A DNA stretch of 64,000 bases from Mesorhizobium shangrilense. GTDB taxonomy: Bacteria; Pseudomonadota; Alphaproteobacteria; Rhizobiales; Rhizobiaceae. The stretch's first letter is position 1. Every line of letters begins with the position of its first letter. The notes beneath the pieces were generated by a model. That model did not search any database. It had not been told where the DNA came from and worked only from the letters and a program-made list of their open reading frames with translations. Shown piece after piece: positions 17,743 through 25,907 of the stretch. The stretch lies in the NCBI RefSeq assembly GCF_028826155.1, contig NZ_JAQGPN010000001.1:4461001-4525000 (forward strand), given 5' to 3'. The position numbers and the translations under genes were made by a program.

Positions 17743-19008
17743 CTACCTCACCAGTATCGCGCGCAGGTCATTGACGTTGGTGCCGGTCGGTCCGGGGATG
17801 AAAAGATCGCCCACGGCGTTGAAGGCGGTCCAGGCATCGTTGCCGGCGAGCATCGCCTTGGCATCGACGCCTGCCGCCCGCATGCGGGCAACCGAGCCGG
17901 CATCGGCGAACGCGCCGGCGTTATCCTCGGAGCCGTCGATGCCGTCCGTATCGGCAGCGAGAGCGTGGATGCCGGCAATCCCGTCGATGCCTATGCCGAA
18001 CGAGAGCAGGAACTCGCTGTTGCGCCCGCCCTTCCCTTTCGCGCGCAGCGTGACGGTCGTTTCGCCTCCGGAAAGGATCAGGACCGGCTTGGAGAAAGGC
18101 CGGTTGCGGGTCGCCACTTCCCGCGCGATTGCGGCATGAACCGAGCCGACCTCGCGCGCCTCGCCCTCGATCGCGTCGGACAGGATCACCGCTTCGATGT
18201 CCATCTTTCGCGCCGCCACCACCGCTGCCTCGAGCGACACCGCAGCCGATGCGATGATGTGCACTTCGTTGCTGGCGAAGCGAGGATCTGCCGGCGATGG
18301 CGCGTCGGCCGCAGGCGAATCCAGATGCGCCATCACCGCCGGAGGCAGCTTCATGCCATAGGTCGCGACGATCTTCTTGGCATCCTCACGCGTAGCACCG
18401 TCGGGCGCGGTCGGTCCGGACGCCACCAGCGCCGGATTGTCTCCCGGGATGTCGGAGACGACCAGCGACACCACGCGGGCCGGCGCAGCAGCCGCCGCCA
18501 GCCTCCCGCCCTTGATGGTGGAAACATGCTTGCGCACGGCGTTCATGGCGGAAATCGGAGCTCCCGACGCAAGCAGCGCCTCGTTCACCGCAATCTCGTC
18601 GGCAAGCGTCAATCCCTCGGGCGGCGACGGCAGCAGCGCCGAACCTCCCCCGCAGACAAGCGCCACGACGAGGTCGTCCTTGGTCAGTCCACTCACCTGG
18701 TCCAGCAGCGCACGCGCGGCAGCGAGCCCCGCTTCGTCCGGCACGGGATGCGCGGCCTCGAGGACGCGGATGCGCTCGCAAGGAACGGCGTAGCCGTAGC
18801 GGGTGACGACGACACCTTCGATCGGACCGTCCCACGCGCGTTCGAAAGCCCTCGCCAGCTGCGCCGCGCCCTTGCCGGCGCCGACGACCACCGTGCGCCC
18901 CTTCGGCTTCTCGGGGAGGAAATTGCGGACAACCTTTTCCGGATCGGCAGCCGCGACGGCGGCGTCGAAGATCGACGTCAGGAACGTTCTTGGATCGAGA
19001 TCAGCCAT
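17743..19008 (-). CDS. Glycerate 2-kinase, MOFRL/GckA (TtuD) family
   Basis: 421 residues from ATG 19008 (MADLDPRTFL); an open extension to 19095 overlaps the next gene and is not used. N-terminal DUF4147 domain with GAGKGAAQLARAFE near 45-60, and a C-terminal MOFRL domain with LSGGETTVTLRAKGKGG and the ADTDGIDGSEDNAG motif. Older databases call this family hydroxypyruvate reductase TtuD, but tested members phosphorylate D-glycerate. It follows the UPF0303 gene by seven bases. The adjacent purine pathway yields glyoxylate, which many bacteria turn into glycerate, so a link is plausible. Confidence 0.93.
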   Translation of the reverse strand: MADLDPRTFLTSIFDAAVAAADPEKVVRNFLPEKPKGRTVVVGAGKGAAQLARAFERAWDGPIEGVVVTRYGYAVPCERIRVLEAAHPVPDEAGLAAARALLDQVSGLTKDDLVVALVCGGGSALLPSPPEGLTLADEIAVNEALLASGAPISAMNAVRKHVSTIKGGRLAAAAAPARVVSLVVSDIPGDNPALVASGPTAPDGATREDAKKIVATYGMKLPPAVMAHLDSPAADAPSPADPRFASNEVHIIASAAVSLEAAVVAARKMDIEAVILSDAIEGEAREVGSVHAAIAREVATRNRPFSKPVLILSGGETTVTLRAKGKGGRNSEFLLSFGIGIDGIAGIHALAADTDGIDGSEDNAGAFADAGSVARMRAAGVDAKAMLAGNDAWTAFNAVGDLFIPGPTGTNVNDLRAILVR

Positions 19009-19015
19009 GTCCGCC

Positions 19016-19519
19016 TCAGTCGCTCGCCTGCGGCAAAGCATATTGTGATGGGTCCAGACCCAGATGGTCGCAGAGCGCCGCGACGACGACTTCATGGTCC
19101 TGCCGCTCCGGCAGTCCGGAGACCGCGATGACGCCGATCACGCCAACCCCCGTCACGGTGATCGGAAAGCCTCCGCCGGCCAGCACATAGTCGGCCGAAT
19201 CGAGCCCCTCGCTCGGCGGGAAAGTGCGATCAGGACGAGCCTTCTCAAGCGCGACCCGGTAGCTGCTCTTGCCGAGAAGCCTCACGACGTTGCGCTTGCG
19301 GCGCGTCCAGTTGGCGTTGGTGGAGGTCGAACCGGGCAAGGCGGCATAGAAAAGCGGCCGATCCCAAAACTGGATGTCGATGACGATCGGAAGCCCGTCG
19401 GCCAGTGCCCGCTCGCGAATCGCACTGCCGATGGCGAAGCCGGTTGCCTCATCGAATGCCGGAAAGACCAGCGCCTTCTCCTGGGCAATGATCCTGGCGA
19501 TGTCTTCTGGCGCGCTCAT
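19016..19519 (-). CDS. UPF0303 / heme-degrading-domain (HbpS-like) protein
   Basis: 167 residues from the ATG at 19519, placed by a GGGAGG just upstream; an earlier ATG (19531) contains that ribosome site. The sequence IQFWDRPLFYAALPGSTSTN with NWTRRKRNVVRLLGKSSY and the glycine-rich VLAGGGFPITV segment match the UPF0303 family (HbpS/GlcG-like fold, YBR137W in yeast). The biochemical function of this family is not settled. It lies seven bases upstream of the glycerate kinase and appears to be in one transcript with it. Confidence 0.85.
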   Translation of the reverse strand: MSAPEDIARIIAQEKALVFPAFDEATGFAIGSAIRERALADGLPIVIDIQFWDRPLFYAALPGSTSTNANWTRRKRNVVRLLGKSSYRVALEKARPDRTFPPSEGLDSADYVLAGGGFPITVTGVGVIGVIAVSGLPERQDHEVVVAALCDHLGLDPSQYALPQASD

Positions 19520-19592
19520 GCAGCCTCCCAATCAAGCGATGCGCGGCAAACTACCGATTCCGCCGAAGAACGCGAGCGGAGAAGAAAAAGAC

Positions 19593-20906
19593 TCACAAGG
19601 AGAGATCGCTCTTTGCCGGCCGGCCAGCGACGTAGACCTCCGCCACGGCGCGGTCGTCGCCCAGCGTCTGCAGCAGGAACAGTTCTTCCGCCAGCGTTTC
19701 CACCGTCTCCATGCGCAGCCGCATAACCGGGGTGGCGCGCGCATCGAGCACGGTGATGTCGGCGTCGGTGCCGATCTCAAGCGTGCCGATGTGGTCAGCG
19801 AGCGACAGCGCCTCCGCGTTGCCGCGGGTGATCTGCCAGAACGATTGGAAGGGGTTCAGCTTCTCGCCGTTGAGCGCGATGACCTTGTAGCCCTCGTCCA
19901 TCGTGCGCAGCATCGAATAGTTGGTCCCCCCGCCAACATCCGTCGCGGAGGCAATACGCACCGGGTTTTCGCGGCCACGGTAGCGCTGGTAGTCGAACAG
20001 GCCAGAGCCCAGGAACAGGTTGGAGGTCGGGCAGAACACCGCCACCGACCCCGACTGCGACAGTGAGTCCGCCTCACGCTCCGACAGGTGGATGCAGTGT
20101 CCGAACAGCGCCCGCGGCCCGACCAGGCCGTAACGTTCGTAGACGTCGGTGTAGTCCTTCGACCAAGGATAGAGCTCCTGCGTGAACGCGATCTCGGCGT
20201 CGTTCTCCGACAGGTGCGTCTGCATGTGAAGATCGGGGTGCTCGCGGCAGAGCGCCCCCGCCATCTCCATCTGCTCGGGCGTCGAGGTGATCGCGAAGCG
20301 CGGCGTGATGGCATAGTGCTGCCGGCCCTTGCCGTGCCATTCGGCGATCAAGGCCTTGGTGTCGTCATAGGACGACTGCGGGGTATCGAGCACGCCCTCC
20401 GGCGCGTTGCGGTCCATCATCACCTTGCCGGCGACGGTCAGCATGTTGCGGTCGTGCGCCTCGGCAAAAAACGCCTCCGCGGATTGCCGATGGACCGAGC
20501 AATAGGCAGCGACCGACGTCGTGCCATGACGCACGAGTTCATCCAGGAAGAGACGCGCGATGCGGCGCGCGTGCTGCGCATCGACGAATTTTGATTCCGC
20601 CGGGAAGGTGTACCTGTTCAGCCATTCGAGCAGTTCCGCGCCGTACGAGGCGATCACCTGCATCTGCGGGTAGTGCGCATGGCAGTCGACGAATCCCGGC
20701 ACGATGAGGTTTGGCCGGTGGTCGACCACTCGTGCTCCATCCCCGGTCATTGCCCTGACATCCGCAAAACTGCCGCAGGCGACGATGGCGCCATCGCGGA
20801 TCAAGACGCCGCCGTCCTCCTCGTAGGCATAGGCGGAGGCGTCGTCGATCGTTTCCGGCCAGCGCCGGAAGGAGAGCGTGCGCCCGCGTAGGAGAAGGGT
20901 GGTCAT
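19593..20906 (-). CDS. guaD: Guanine deaminase
   Basis: 437 residues of the amidohydrolase superfamily. The metal motif is H76-x-H78 in GFVDCHAHYPQM, further motifs are MQTHLSENDAEI and FGHCIHLSERE, and the C-terminal Asp-containing region SATDVGGGTNYSML is typical of GuaD. It converts guanine to xanthine and ammonia in the cytoplasm, feeding xanthine dehydrogenase (24948-29745). It is 40 bases downstream of puuD on the same strand, so the two are probably co-transcribed. Confidence 0.95.
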   Translation of the reverse strand: MTTLLLRGRTLSFRRWPETIDDASAYAYEEDGGVLIRDGAIVACGSFADVRAMTGDGARVVDHRPNLIVPGFVDCHAHYPQMQVIASYGAELLEWLNRYTFPAESKFVDAQHARRIARLFLDELVRHGTTSVAAYCSVHRQSAEAFFAEAHDRNMLTVAGKVMMDRNAPEGVLDTPQSSYDDTKALIAEWHGKGRQHYAITPRFAITSTPEQMEMAGALCREHPDLHMQTHLSENDAEIAFTQELYPWSKDYTDVYERYGLVGPRALFGHCIHLSEREADSLSQSGSVAVFCPTSNLFLGSGLFDYQRYRGRENPVRIASATDVGGGTNYSMLRTMDEGYKVIALNGEKLNPFQSFWQITRGNAEALSLADHIGTLEIGTDADITVLDARATPVMRLRMETVETLAEELFLLQTLGDDRAVAEVYVAGRPAKSDLSL

Positions 20907-20946
20907 GTGTTCAGCCTCGCCATCGTGGCCACAACGCGCTCCGCCA

Positions 20947-22167
20947 TCACCGCGCGCCCTCGAACCAGGCGACCAGCAGCTTGCGCTCCTCCGGCGTGAT
21001 CTGCGTCACGTTGCCGGGCGGCATGGCGTGGCTCCGGCCGGCCTGCAGGTAGATCTCGCGCGCATGCTCGCCGATTTGGGCGTCGCTCTCCAGCACCACG
21101 CCTTTCGGCGCAATGTGGATTCCCTCATAGGCCGGCTCCGCTGCATGGCACATGGCGCAGCGGCCGAGCACGGTGTCCCGCACGGCGGGAAAGTGCTCCG
21201 ACGCGGCGAACTTCTGCGCCTGCGAGGAAGCCGCTGCCTGCGGCTCGCCGGTCAGCACCTTCGGCACCGTCGACAGCCACATGATGATGACGAACAGGAT
21301 CGCCGCGACCAGCCAGGTCCAGGTCGGATTCCCCTTCCGTGCGTGGTTGGTGTTGAAATAGTGGCGGATCAGCACGCCGATCAGGAACACCAGCGCGGCG
21401 ATGACCCAGTTGAACTCGGTGCCGAAGGCCAGCGGATAGTGGTTCGACAGCATCAGGAACAGCACTGGCAGCGTCAGGTAGTTGTTGTGCGTCGAGCGCG
21501 TCTTGGCGATCTTGCCGTATTTCGGGTCGGGCTTGCAGCCGGCGATGAGGTCGGCGACGACGATCTTCTGATTGGGGATGATGACCAGGAAGACATTGGC
21601 CGACATGATGGTCGCGGTGACCGCGCCAAGATGCAGGAAGGCCGCGCGACCGCTGAAGATCTGGGTAAAGCCCCAGGCGAGAAATACCAGGATCGCGTAG
21701 AGCACCAGCATGAGCAGCGTGTCGCTCTTGCCGAGCGGCGACTTGCAGAGAGCGTCGTAGAGGAGCCAGCCGAGCACCAGCGAAGCGATGGAGAGGCCGA
21801 TCGCCGCCATCGGCGAGATATCGAGGACGTTGCGGTCGATCAGGAAAAGGTCGGCGCCGGCGTAATAGACGATGGCGAGCATAGCGAAGCCCGACATCCA
21901 GGTGGCGTAGCTCTCCCATTTGAACCAGGTCAGGTGCTCGGGCATCTCGGCCGGCGCCACGAGATACTTCTGGATGTGGTAGAAGCCGCCGCCGTGGACC
22001 TGCCACTCCTCGCCATGCGCTCCGGCGGGCAGTCCGGGCCGCTGCCGCAGGCCGAGGTCGAGCGCGACGAAATAGAAGGACGAGCCGATCCAGGCGATGC
22101 CGGTTATGACGTGCAGCCAGCGAGCGGCAAAGCTCAGCCACTCCCAAATGATCGCAAAATCGTTCAT
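20947..22167 (-). CDS. puuD: Membrane-bound urate oxidase/hydroxylase with C-terminal cytochrome c (PuuD)
   Basis: 406 residues. The first 320 form eight or nine membrane helices (DUF989/urate oxidase N-terminal; WLHVITGIAWIGSSFYFVAL at the start), and residues about 325-406 form a cytochrome c domain with the heme motif CAMCH. PuuD oxidises urate to 5-hydroxyisourate, passing electrons to the respiratory chain rather than making peroxide. Divergent from the LysR regulator at 22299 and upstream of guaD. Replaces soluble uricase, none of which is seen here. Confidence 0.95.
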   Translation of the reverse strand: MNDFAIIWEWLSFAARWLHVITGIAWIGSSFYFVALDLGLRQRPGLPAGAHGEEWQVHGGGFYHIQKYLVAPAEMPEHLTWFKWESYATWMSGFAMLAIVYYAGADLFLIDRNVLDISPMAAIGLSIASLVLGWLLYDALCKSPLGKSDTLLMLVLYAILVFLAWGFTQIFSGRAAFLHLGAVTATIMSANVFLVIIPNQKIVVADLIAGCKPDPKYGKIAKTRSTHNNYLTLPVLFLMLSNHYPLAFGTEFNWVIAALVFLIGVLIRHYFNTNHARKGNPTWTWLVAAILFVIIMWLSTVPKVLTGEPQAAASSQAQKFAASEHFPAVRDTVLGRCAMCHAAEPAYEGIHIAPKGVVLESDAQIGEHAREIYLQAGRSHAMPPGNVTQITPEERKLLVAWFEGAR

Positions 22168-22237
22168 CGCCCGCTCCGTTGATCGGACGACATTACGGCG
22201 CTCGCGGCAAACCGAAAGGGGTGTAGTGACCGATCAC

Positions 22238-22256
22238 TTTCAAAAAATTATGGAAA
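22238..22256. promoter_or_regulatory. Putative LysR operator (TTTC-N11-GAAA) between puuD and lysR
   Basis: A perfect four-base dyad TTTC-N11-GAAA of T-N11-A type in the AT-rich divergent promoter region, 71 bases from the puuD start and 43 bases from the lysR start. It begins CACTTTCAA; the same nine bases occur upstream of puuE at 30206. The LysR protein at 22299 is the natural candidate to bind it. Confidence 0.5.
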
Positions 22257-22298
22257 ATACTAGCCTGCTCCGCTCAGGGCACGGAATGAAGCGTCGAG

Positions 22299-23219
22299 AT
22301 GGCCTATCTGGATAACATCGCAGTGTTCGTGCGCGTCGTCGAACTCGGCAATCTCTCTGCCGCGGGGCGCGACATGCGCCTCTCGCCGGCGGTGGCGTCC
22401 AACCGGATCAAGGAGCTGGAAAAGCACCTGAACGTGCGGCTGTTCAACCGGACGACCCGCCAGTTGATGCCGACCGAGCACGGCAGCGTCTTTTACGAAG
22501 GCGCGAAGAAAGTGCTGGACGCGATCGTCGAGGCCGAGGCGGCCGTGATTGCGCTGTCAGGCAGCCCGCGCGGCACCATCCGCGTCACCGCGCCGCTCGG
22601 GCTCGGCCGCCGCTTCATCGCCTCGGGCATTCCGGATTTCCACGACACCTACCCTGACATCGAGGTGCGTCTCAGGCTGTCGGATCACAACATCGACATC
22701 CTCAAGGAAGGTCTCGACCTTGCCTTCAAGCTCGGCGTCATCGAGGATTCGAGCCTGAGGATGCGCGGCATCATGGACTGCGAGAGGGTGCTGGTGGCCG
22801 CGCCCGGATATCTGGAGCAGCGCGGCGAACCGACCGATCCGCGTCAACTGGTCGATCGCAAGCACGATTGCCTGATGCTGCGCTATCCCGGCCTGCGCGA
22901 GCATTTCTGGGTGCTGCAGACGCCGGAGGGGCCGCAGAAGTTCGAGGTGCACGGACCCTACGATTCCGACGACGGCGACGTGCTCACGGGCTGGGCGCTG
23001 TCGGGGCGCGGCATCATCAACAAGCCCCGCTTCGAGATCGAACCCTTCATTCGGGAGGGGCGTCTGAAGGTGATCATGACGCAAACGCCGCCCGTTCCCG
23101 TACAGCTCGCCGCCGTTTACCCGCACAAGAAGCTGCAGGACCCCAAGGTGCGCCTGCTGCTGGATTTCATGGCCGACCGCTGCCAGCGGATGATCAAGGA
23201 CATTCTCGCGGCAAAATGA
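22299..23219 (+). CDS. LysR-family transcriptional regulator (purine cluster)
   Basis: 306 residues. N-terminal winged helix-turn-helix (residues about 3-62) with LGNLSAAGRDMRLSPAVASN and the LysR linker; the remaining 220 residues form the periplasmic-binding-like effector domain starting near GTIRVTAPLGLG. Divergent from puuD, so likely controls puuD-guaD and perhaps xdhCBA-uraH and puuE operons. The effector is unknown; urate or an intermediate would be natural. Confidence 0.92.
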   Translation: MAYLDNIAVFVRVVELGNLSAAGRDMRLSPAVASNRIKELEKHLNVRLFNRTTRQLMPTEHGSVFYEGAKKVLDAIVEAEAAVIALSGSPRGTIRVTAPLGLGRRFIASGIPDFHDTYPDIEVRLRLSDHNIDILKEGLDLAFKLGVIEDSSLRMRGIMDCERVLVAAPGYLEQRGEPTDPRQLVDRKHDCLMLRYPGLREHFWVLQTPEGPQKFEVHGPYDSDDGDVLTGWALSGRGIINKPRFEIEPFIREGRLKVIMTQTPPVPVQLAAVYPHKKLQDPKVRLLLDFMADRCQRMIKDILAAK

Positions 23220-23295
23220 CCGCCTTGGAACGGTCGCCGGCAAGCTGCATTGTGGTCTCCGGGAGGGAGCGTAGGGATCATTTCAGGAGCTGAAC

Positions 23296-23784
23296 ATGAA
23301 GACGCACATTACGCGCAACGATCTCCAGTCCAACACCAGGAAAACCTCCATCGAACTCCTCAACGCCCGGCTCGCCGAGGCGATCGACCTGGCGCTGATC
23401 ACCAAGCAGGCGCACTGGAACGTCAAGGGTCCGCAGTTCATCGCCATCCATGAGATGCTGGACGGCTTCCGCAAGGAACTCGATATTCACGTCGACACCA
23501 TCGCCGAACGCGCGGTCCAGCTCGGCGGCACGGCGCTGGGCACGACGCAGGTGGTGGCAGAGACGAGCAGGCTACCCGCCTATCCGACGGACATCTTCAC
23601 CACCAGGGACCACCTCGCGGCTCTCATCGACCGCTATGCCGAAACGGCAAAGGCCGCGCGGGCGGCCATCGACGAGGCGGACGAGGCCGGCGACGCCGAC
23701 ACCGCAGACATCCTCACCGGCTACTCCCGCGCGCTCGACAAGTCGCTCTGGTTCCTGGAGGCGCATACTCAGGAGAGGGAGTGA
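23296..23784 (+). CDS. dps: Dps family DNA-binding ferritin-like protein
   Basis: 162 residues, usual for Dps. The inter-subunit ferroxidase residues match E. coli Dps with an offset of eleven: His40, His52, Asp56, Asp67 and Glu71 (KQAHWNVKGPQF, then HEMLDGF). It forms dodecamers that oxidise and store iron and shield DNA. GGAGC precedes the start. The N-terminus is short and only modestly basic (MKTHITRNDLQSNTRKT). It lies inside the purine region; xanthine dehydrogenase makes reactive oxygen, but co-regulation is not evident. Confidence 0.95.
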   Translation: MKTHITRNDLQSNTRKTSIELLNARLAEAIDLALITKQAHWNVKGPQFIAIHEMLDGFRKELDIHVDTIAERAVQLGGTALGTTQVVAETSRLPAYPTDIFTTRDHLAALIDRYAETAKAARAAIDEADEAGDADTADILTGYSRALDKSLWFLEAHTQERE

Positions 23785-23906
23785 GGCGGCAGGTCACCGC
23801 TTCTGTTCCCTGCCTCACCTCGCGAACCGCCCATCCAATGGTCGCCGCATCCGCCCGTTGCTCTATCCTGATCGGCGGTTGGCTCAGATCACGCTGATGA
23901 TCGTTC

Positions 23907-24236
23907 TCACAGGAGCGGCACGGGCAGCGCCGTGTTGACGGCGGTTTTCACGATCGCGATCACGCTGTTGAAGAACCTCTGGGCCTGAAACAGCGTGATC
24001 TGGCAGGTGTGGGCAATGCCCATGGCCAACAGTAGCTGTGCGTCCTTCAAGTACATCCTCGCGTCAGATTTCGTGATTTCGCCCTTGTGGACGCCCGTGG
24101 CGATATCGGCCAGCGCGGAGGCATAGCCGTTCACGTATAGCGGCGCGGCCTTTTTCACCTTCTCCCAGATCGTTCCACCTGTCTTGGCCCCTTCGGCCAA
24201 GATTGCAGCGGCGATTGCGTTCACGTCGATTTTCAT
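23907..24236 (-). CDS. Hypothetical small protein (partner of lipoprotein cassette)
   Basis: 109 residues, not recognised. Begins MKIDVNAIAAAILAEGAK; a mixed helical pattern with a hydrophobic C-terminus (ITLFQAQRFF, then SVIAIVKTAV) that could be membrane-associated or amphipathic. No signal peptide. It follows the lipoprotein gene by 12 bases on the same strand. Base composition of the pair is visibly less GC-rich than its neighbours, and the pair sits between dps and xdhC, so it was probably gained separately. Confidence 0.7.
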   Translation of the reverse strand: MKIDVNAIAAAILAEGAKTGGTIWEKVKKAAPLYVNGYASALADIATGVHKGEITKSDARMYLKDAQLLLAMGIAHTCQITLFQAQRFFNSVIAIVKTAVNTALPVPLL

Positions 24237-24248
24237 TGCCCCGCCTCC

Positions 24249-24761
24249 TTATGCCTCAGGTTTGTTTTCTAGGAGCGTTTGAATTGTTCCCATGATTGCG
24301 GTTTGCAGCGTTCCGCCTCGATACTTGATCTCGGAGCCATTCAACACGCCGTCATTCTTCTGCGCGTAGTTGAGGGCATCGACATAGAAGCGCGTCGAGT
24401 AAAGTTGCGATTCCCGGCAGTCGAGACGTTCGTAGTCTTCGGGCAATACCGTCGTAATGTAGGGCAACTCGGTGAAGGTCTTGAGACCTGCGCTTGACGC
24501 GCATGGTTTGCTGCCTCTCAGCGGCTTCGCTCGCAGGATCAAACGATCCAGTACGTTGTAGGTGGCCGCATAGTAGGCCACCGTCTCTTGCGACCCGTAC
24601 CGCCTCTCCGGTCCCCCGGCGCTTGCTGCCGCGAGGAACGTCGCCGTGTCCTCGGAGAGCTTGTTCAGGGACTGATCGAAGGTCGGGTCGTAGGGAGCCA
24701 CGAAGCTCACGCAGCCCGACGCCAGTAGAAGCGCAGCAAGAAACAGACTGCGGCAGAACAT
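24249..24761 (-). CDS. Hypothetical lipoprotein
   Basis: 170 residues from the ATG at 24761 (MFCRSLFLAALLLASGC); a TTG four codons earlier is less likely. A type II signal peptide with lipobox LASGC puts the lipidated Cys at residue 17. The mature protein has no family I recognise; it contains helical stretches (SLNKLSEDTATFLAAASAGG) and several cysteines (in KPCASS and RLDCRES) that may form a disulfide. It is upstream of, and 12 bases from, the small gene at 23907. Composition differs from flanking genes. Confidence 0.75.
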   Translation of the reverse strand: MFCRSLFLAALLLASGCVSFVAPYDPTFDQSLNKLSEDTATFLAAASAGGPERRYGSQETVAYYAATYNVLDRLILRAKPLRGSKPCASSAGLKTFTELPYITTVLPEDYERLDCRESQLYSTRFYVDALNYAQKNDGVLNGSEIKYRGGTLQTAIMGTIQTLLENKPEA

Positions 24762-24947
24762 GAACGCCCCCAAACACGACGACTGATGCGCTCAATGGGT
24801 GCACATGATCGCACACTACCCTTATGGTTGCAATCTCACGCATTGCAACTTAGACGTGCGCGCTAGGGCATCCAGCGTCGTCGCGATCCTTAGGATCCTG
24901 AGGAGCTCTATGGGGCGATTCGGTGACGGAGCTGACGACGCGGCTGT

Positions 24948-25907
24948 TCAAGTCGACTGTGCGGCCGACCGAGCCAGCGCCGTCACGACTTCCGCCGCCG
25001 CCAGCGCCGCGATGACGGCCGGGCGCTTGTCGTTTACGGCGTCGCCACCGATCGGGGAGACCAGCCGGGCAAAGGCCGCCTCCGCGCCGCCTGCGGTCTT
25101 AAAATACCAGCTCCTGAAGGTGGCCTTCTTGGTCTTCGAGCCGATCATGCCGACGTAGGCGACATCGGTTCGCTTCAGGGCTTCCGCGACGATCAGGAAG
25201 TCCAGGGCATGGTCGTGGGTGAGCACGATGAAGGCGGAGCCGGGAGGCGCTTCGCGAACGGCCTCTTCGGGCATCGGAAGCAGACGCGTCGCGACATCCG
25301 CCGGCATCCCGTCCAGCGCATCCGCGCGCGTCTCGACGATGACTGCACGCACCGGAAGCAGGGAAAGCGCCGAGGCCAGCGCATGGCCGACATGCCCGCC
25401 GCCGAAGACGTACACGTGCGGGCGGGCGCTGTCCGTGGTTTCGGCGGTGGCGATGAGTTCGGCGCGAGTCGCGCTGTCGACCGGCAGGATGGACAGTTCG
25501 ACACGGCCGCCGCAGCATTGCCCGATCTCGGGACCGAGGGGGATGGAGAGCGCCAGCGTCCCCCTCCCCCTTGAGGGGAGGGTGGCGGTCAAGCCGCCGG
25601 GTGGGGTGCTTGCGGCAGCGCTCGGCGTCCGATCCGCGGCGTCTTCTGAGGCTACCCCCTCTGCCCGCTTCACGGGCATCTCCCCCTCAAGGGGGGAGAG
25701 AACCCCGGCAAGCATCTGCCGCGCCGTGTCGATCGCCATGAACTCGAGCTGGCCGCCGCCGATCGTGCCGAAGATCGCGTCTTGGGACACCAGCATCCAG
25801 GCGCCCTTTTCGCGCGGGGTCGAGCCCTTTGCCGCCGCGACCTCGACCAGCGCTGCCGACGGCGAAGCGTCGAGGAAGGCGCGAAGGCCGGGCGCGGTCT
25901 CACTCAC
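24948..25907 (-). CDS. xdhC: Xanthine dehydrogenase accessory protein XdhC, carrying an in-frame repeat insertion
   Basis: 319 residues from a GTG at 25907 that overlaps the xdhB stop (GTGA), which decides the start. N-terminal XdhC/CoxI domain (VEVAAAKGSTPREKGAWMLV, 21-40; GTIGGGQLEF), the GPEIGQCCGG motif, then a Rossmann-type C-terminal domain (YVFGGGHVGHAL). XdhC loads sulfurated molybdenum cofactor into XdhB. Residues about 71-117 are not family sequence: they are encoded by a palindromic repeat (25561-25702) and replace a short linker between the GGQLEF and GPEIGQCCGG motifs. Confidence 0.92.
   Translation of the reverse strand: MSETAPGLRAFLDASPSAALVEVAAAKGSTPREKGAWMLVSQDAIFGTIGGGQLEFMAIDTARQMLAGVLSPLEGEMPVKRAEGVASEDAADRTPSAAASTPPGGLTATLPSRGRGTLALSIPLGPEIGQCCGGRVELSILPVDSATRAELIATAETTDSARPHVYVFGGGHVGHALASALSLLPVRAVIVETRADALDGMPADVATRLLPMPEEAVREAPPGSAFIVLTHDHALDFLIVAEALKRTDVAYVGMIGSKTKKATFRSWYFKTAGGAEAAFARLVSPIGGDAVNDKRPAVIAALAAAEVVTALARSAAQST
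25561..25702 (-). repeat. Palindromic repeat, copy A, inside xdhC
   Basis: About 142 bases with imperfect inverted arms of some 47 bases. The outer arms read CCCCTCCCCCTTGAGGGGAG on one side and its near complement on the other. It is translated in frame as a peptide starting SPLEGEMPVKRAEGV and ending ATLPSRGRG, rich in Ala, Pro and Gly. It resembles copies B and C inside the ADP-forming CoA ligase in sequence, orientation and reading frame. Confidence 0.85.

Noticed and set aside
25561..25702. A frameshift or assembly error in xdhC explaining the odd linker
   Set aside because: The frame stays open across the insert and the same sequence occurs in another gene, so it is a repeat, not an error.
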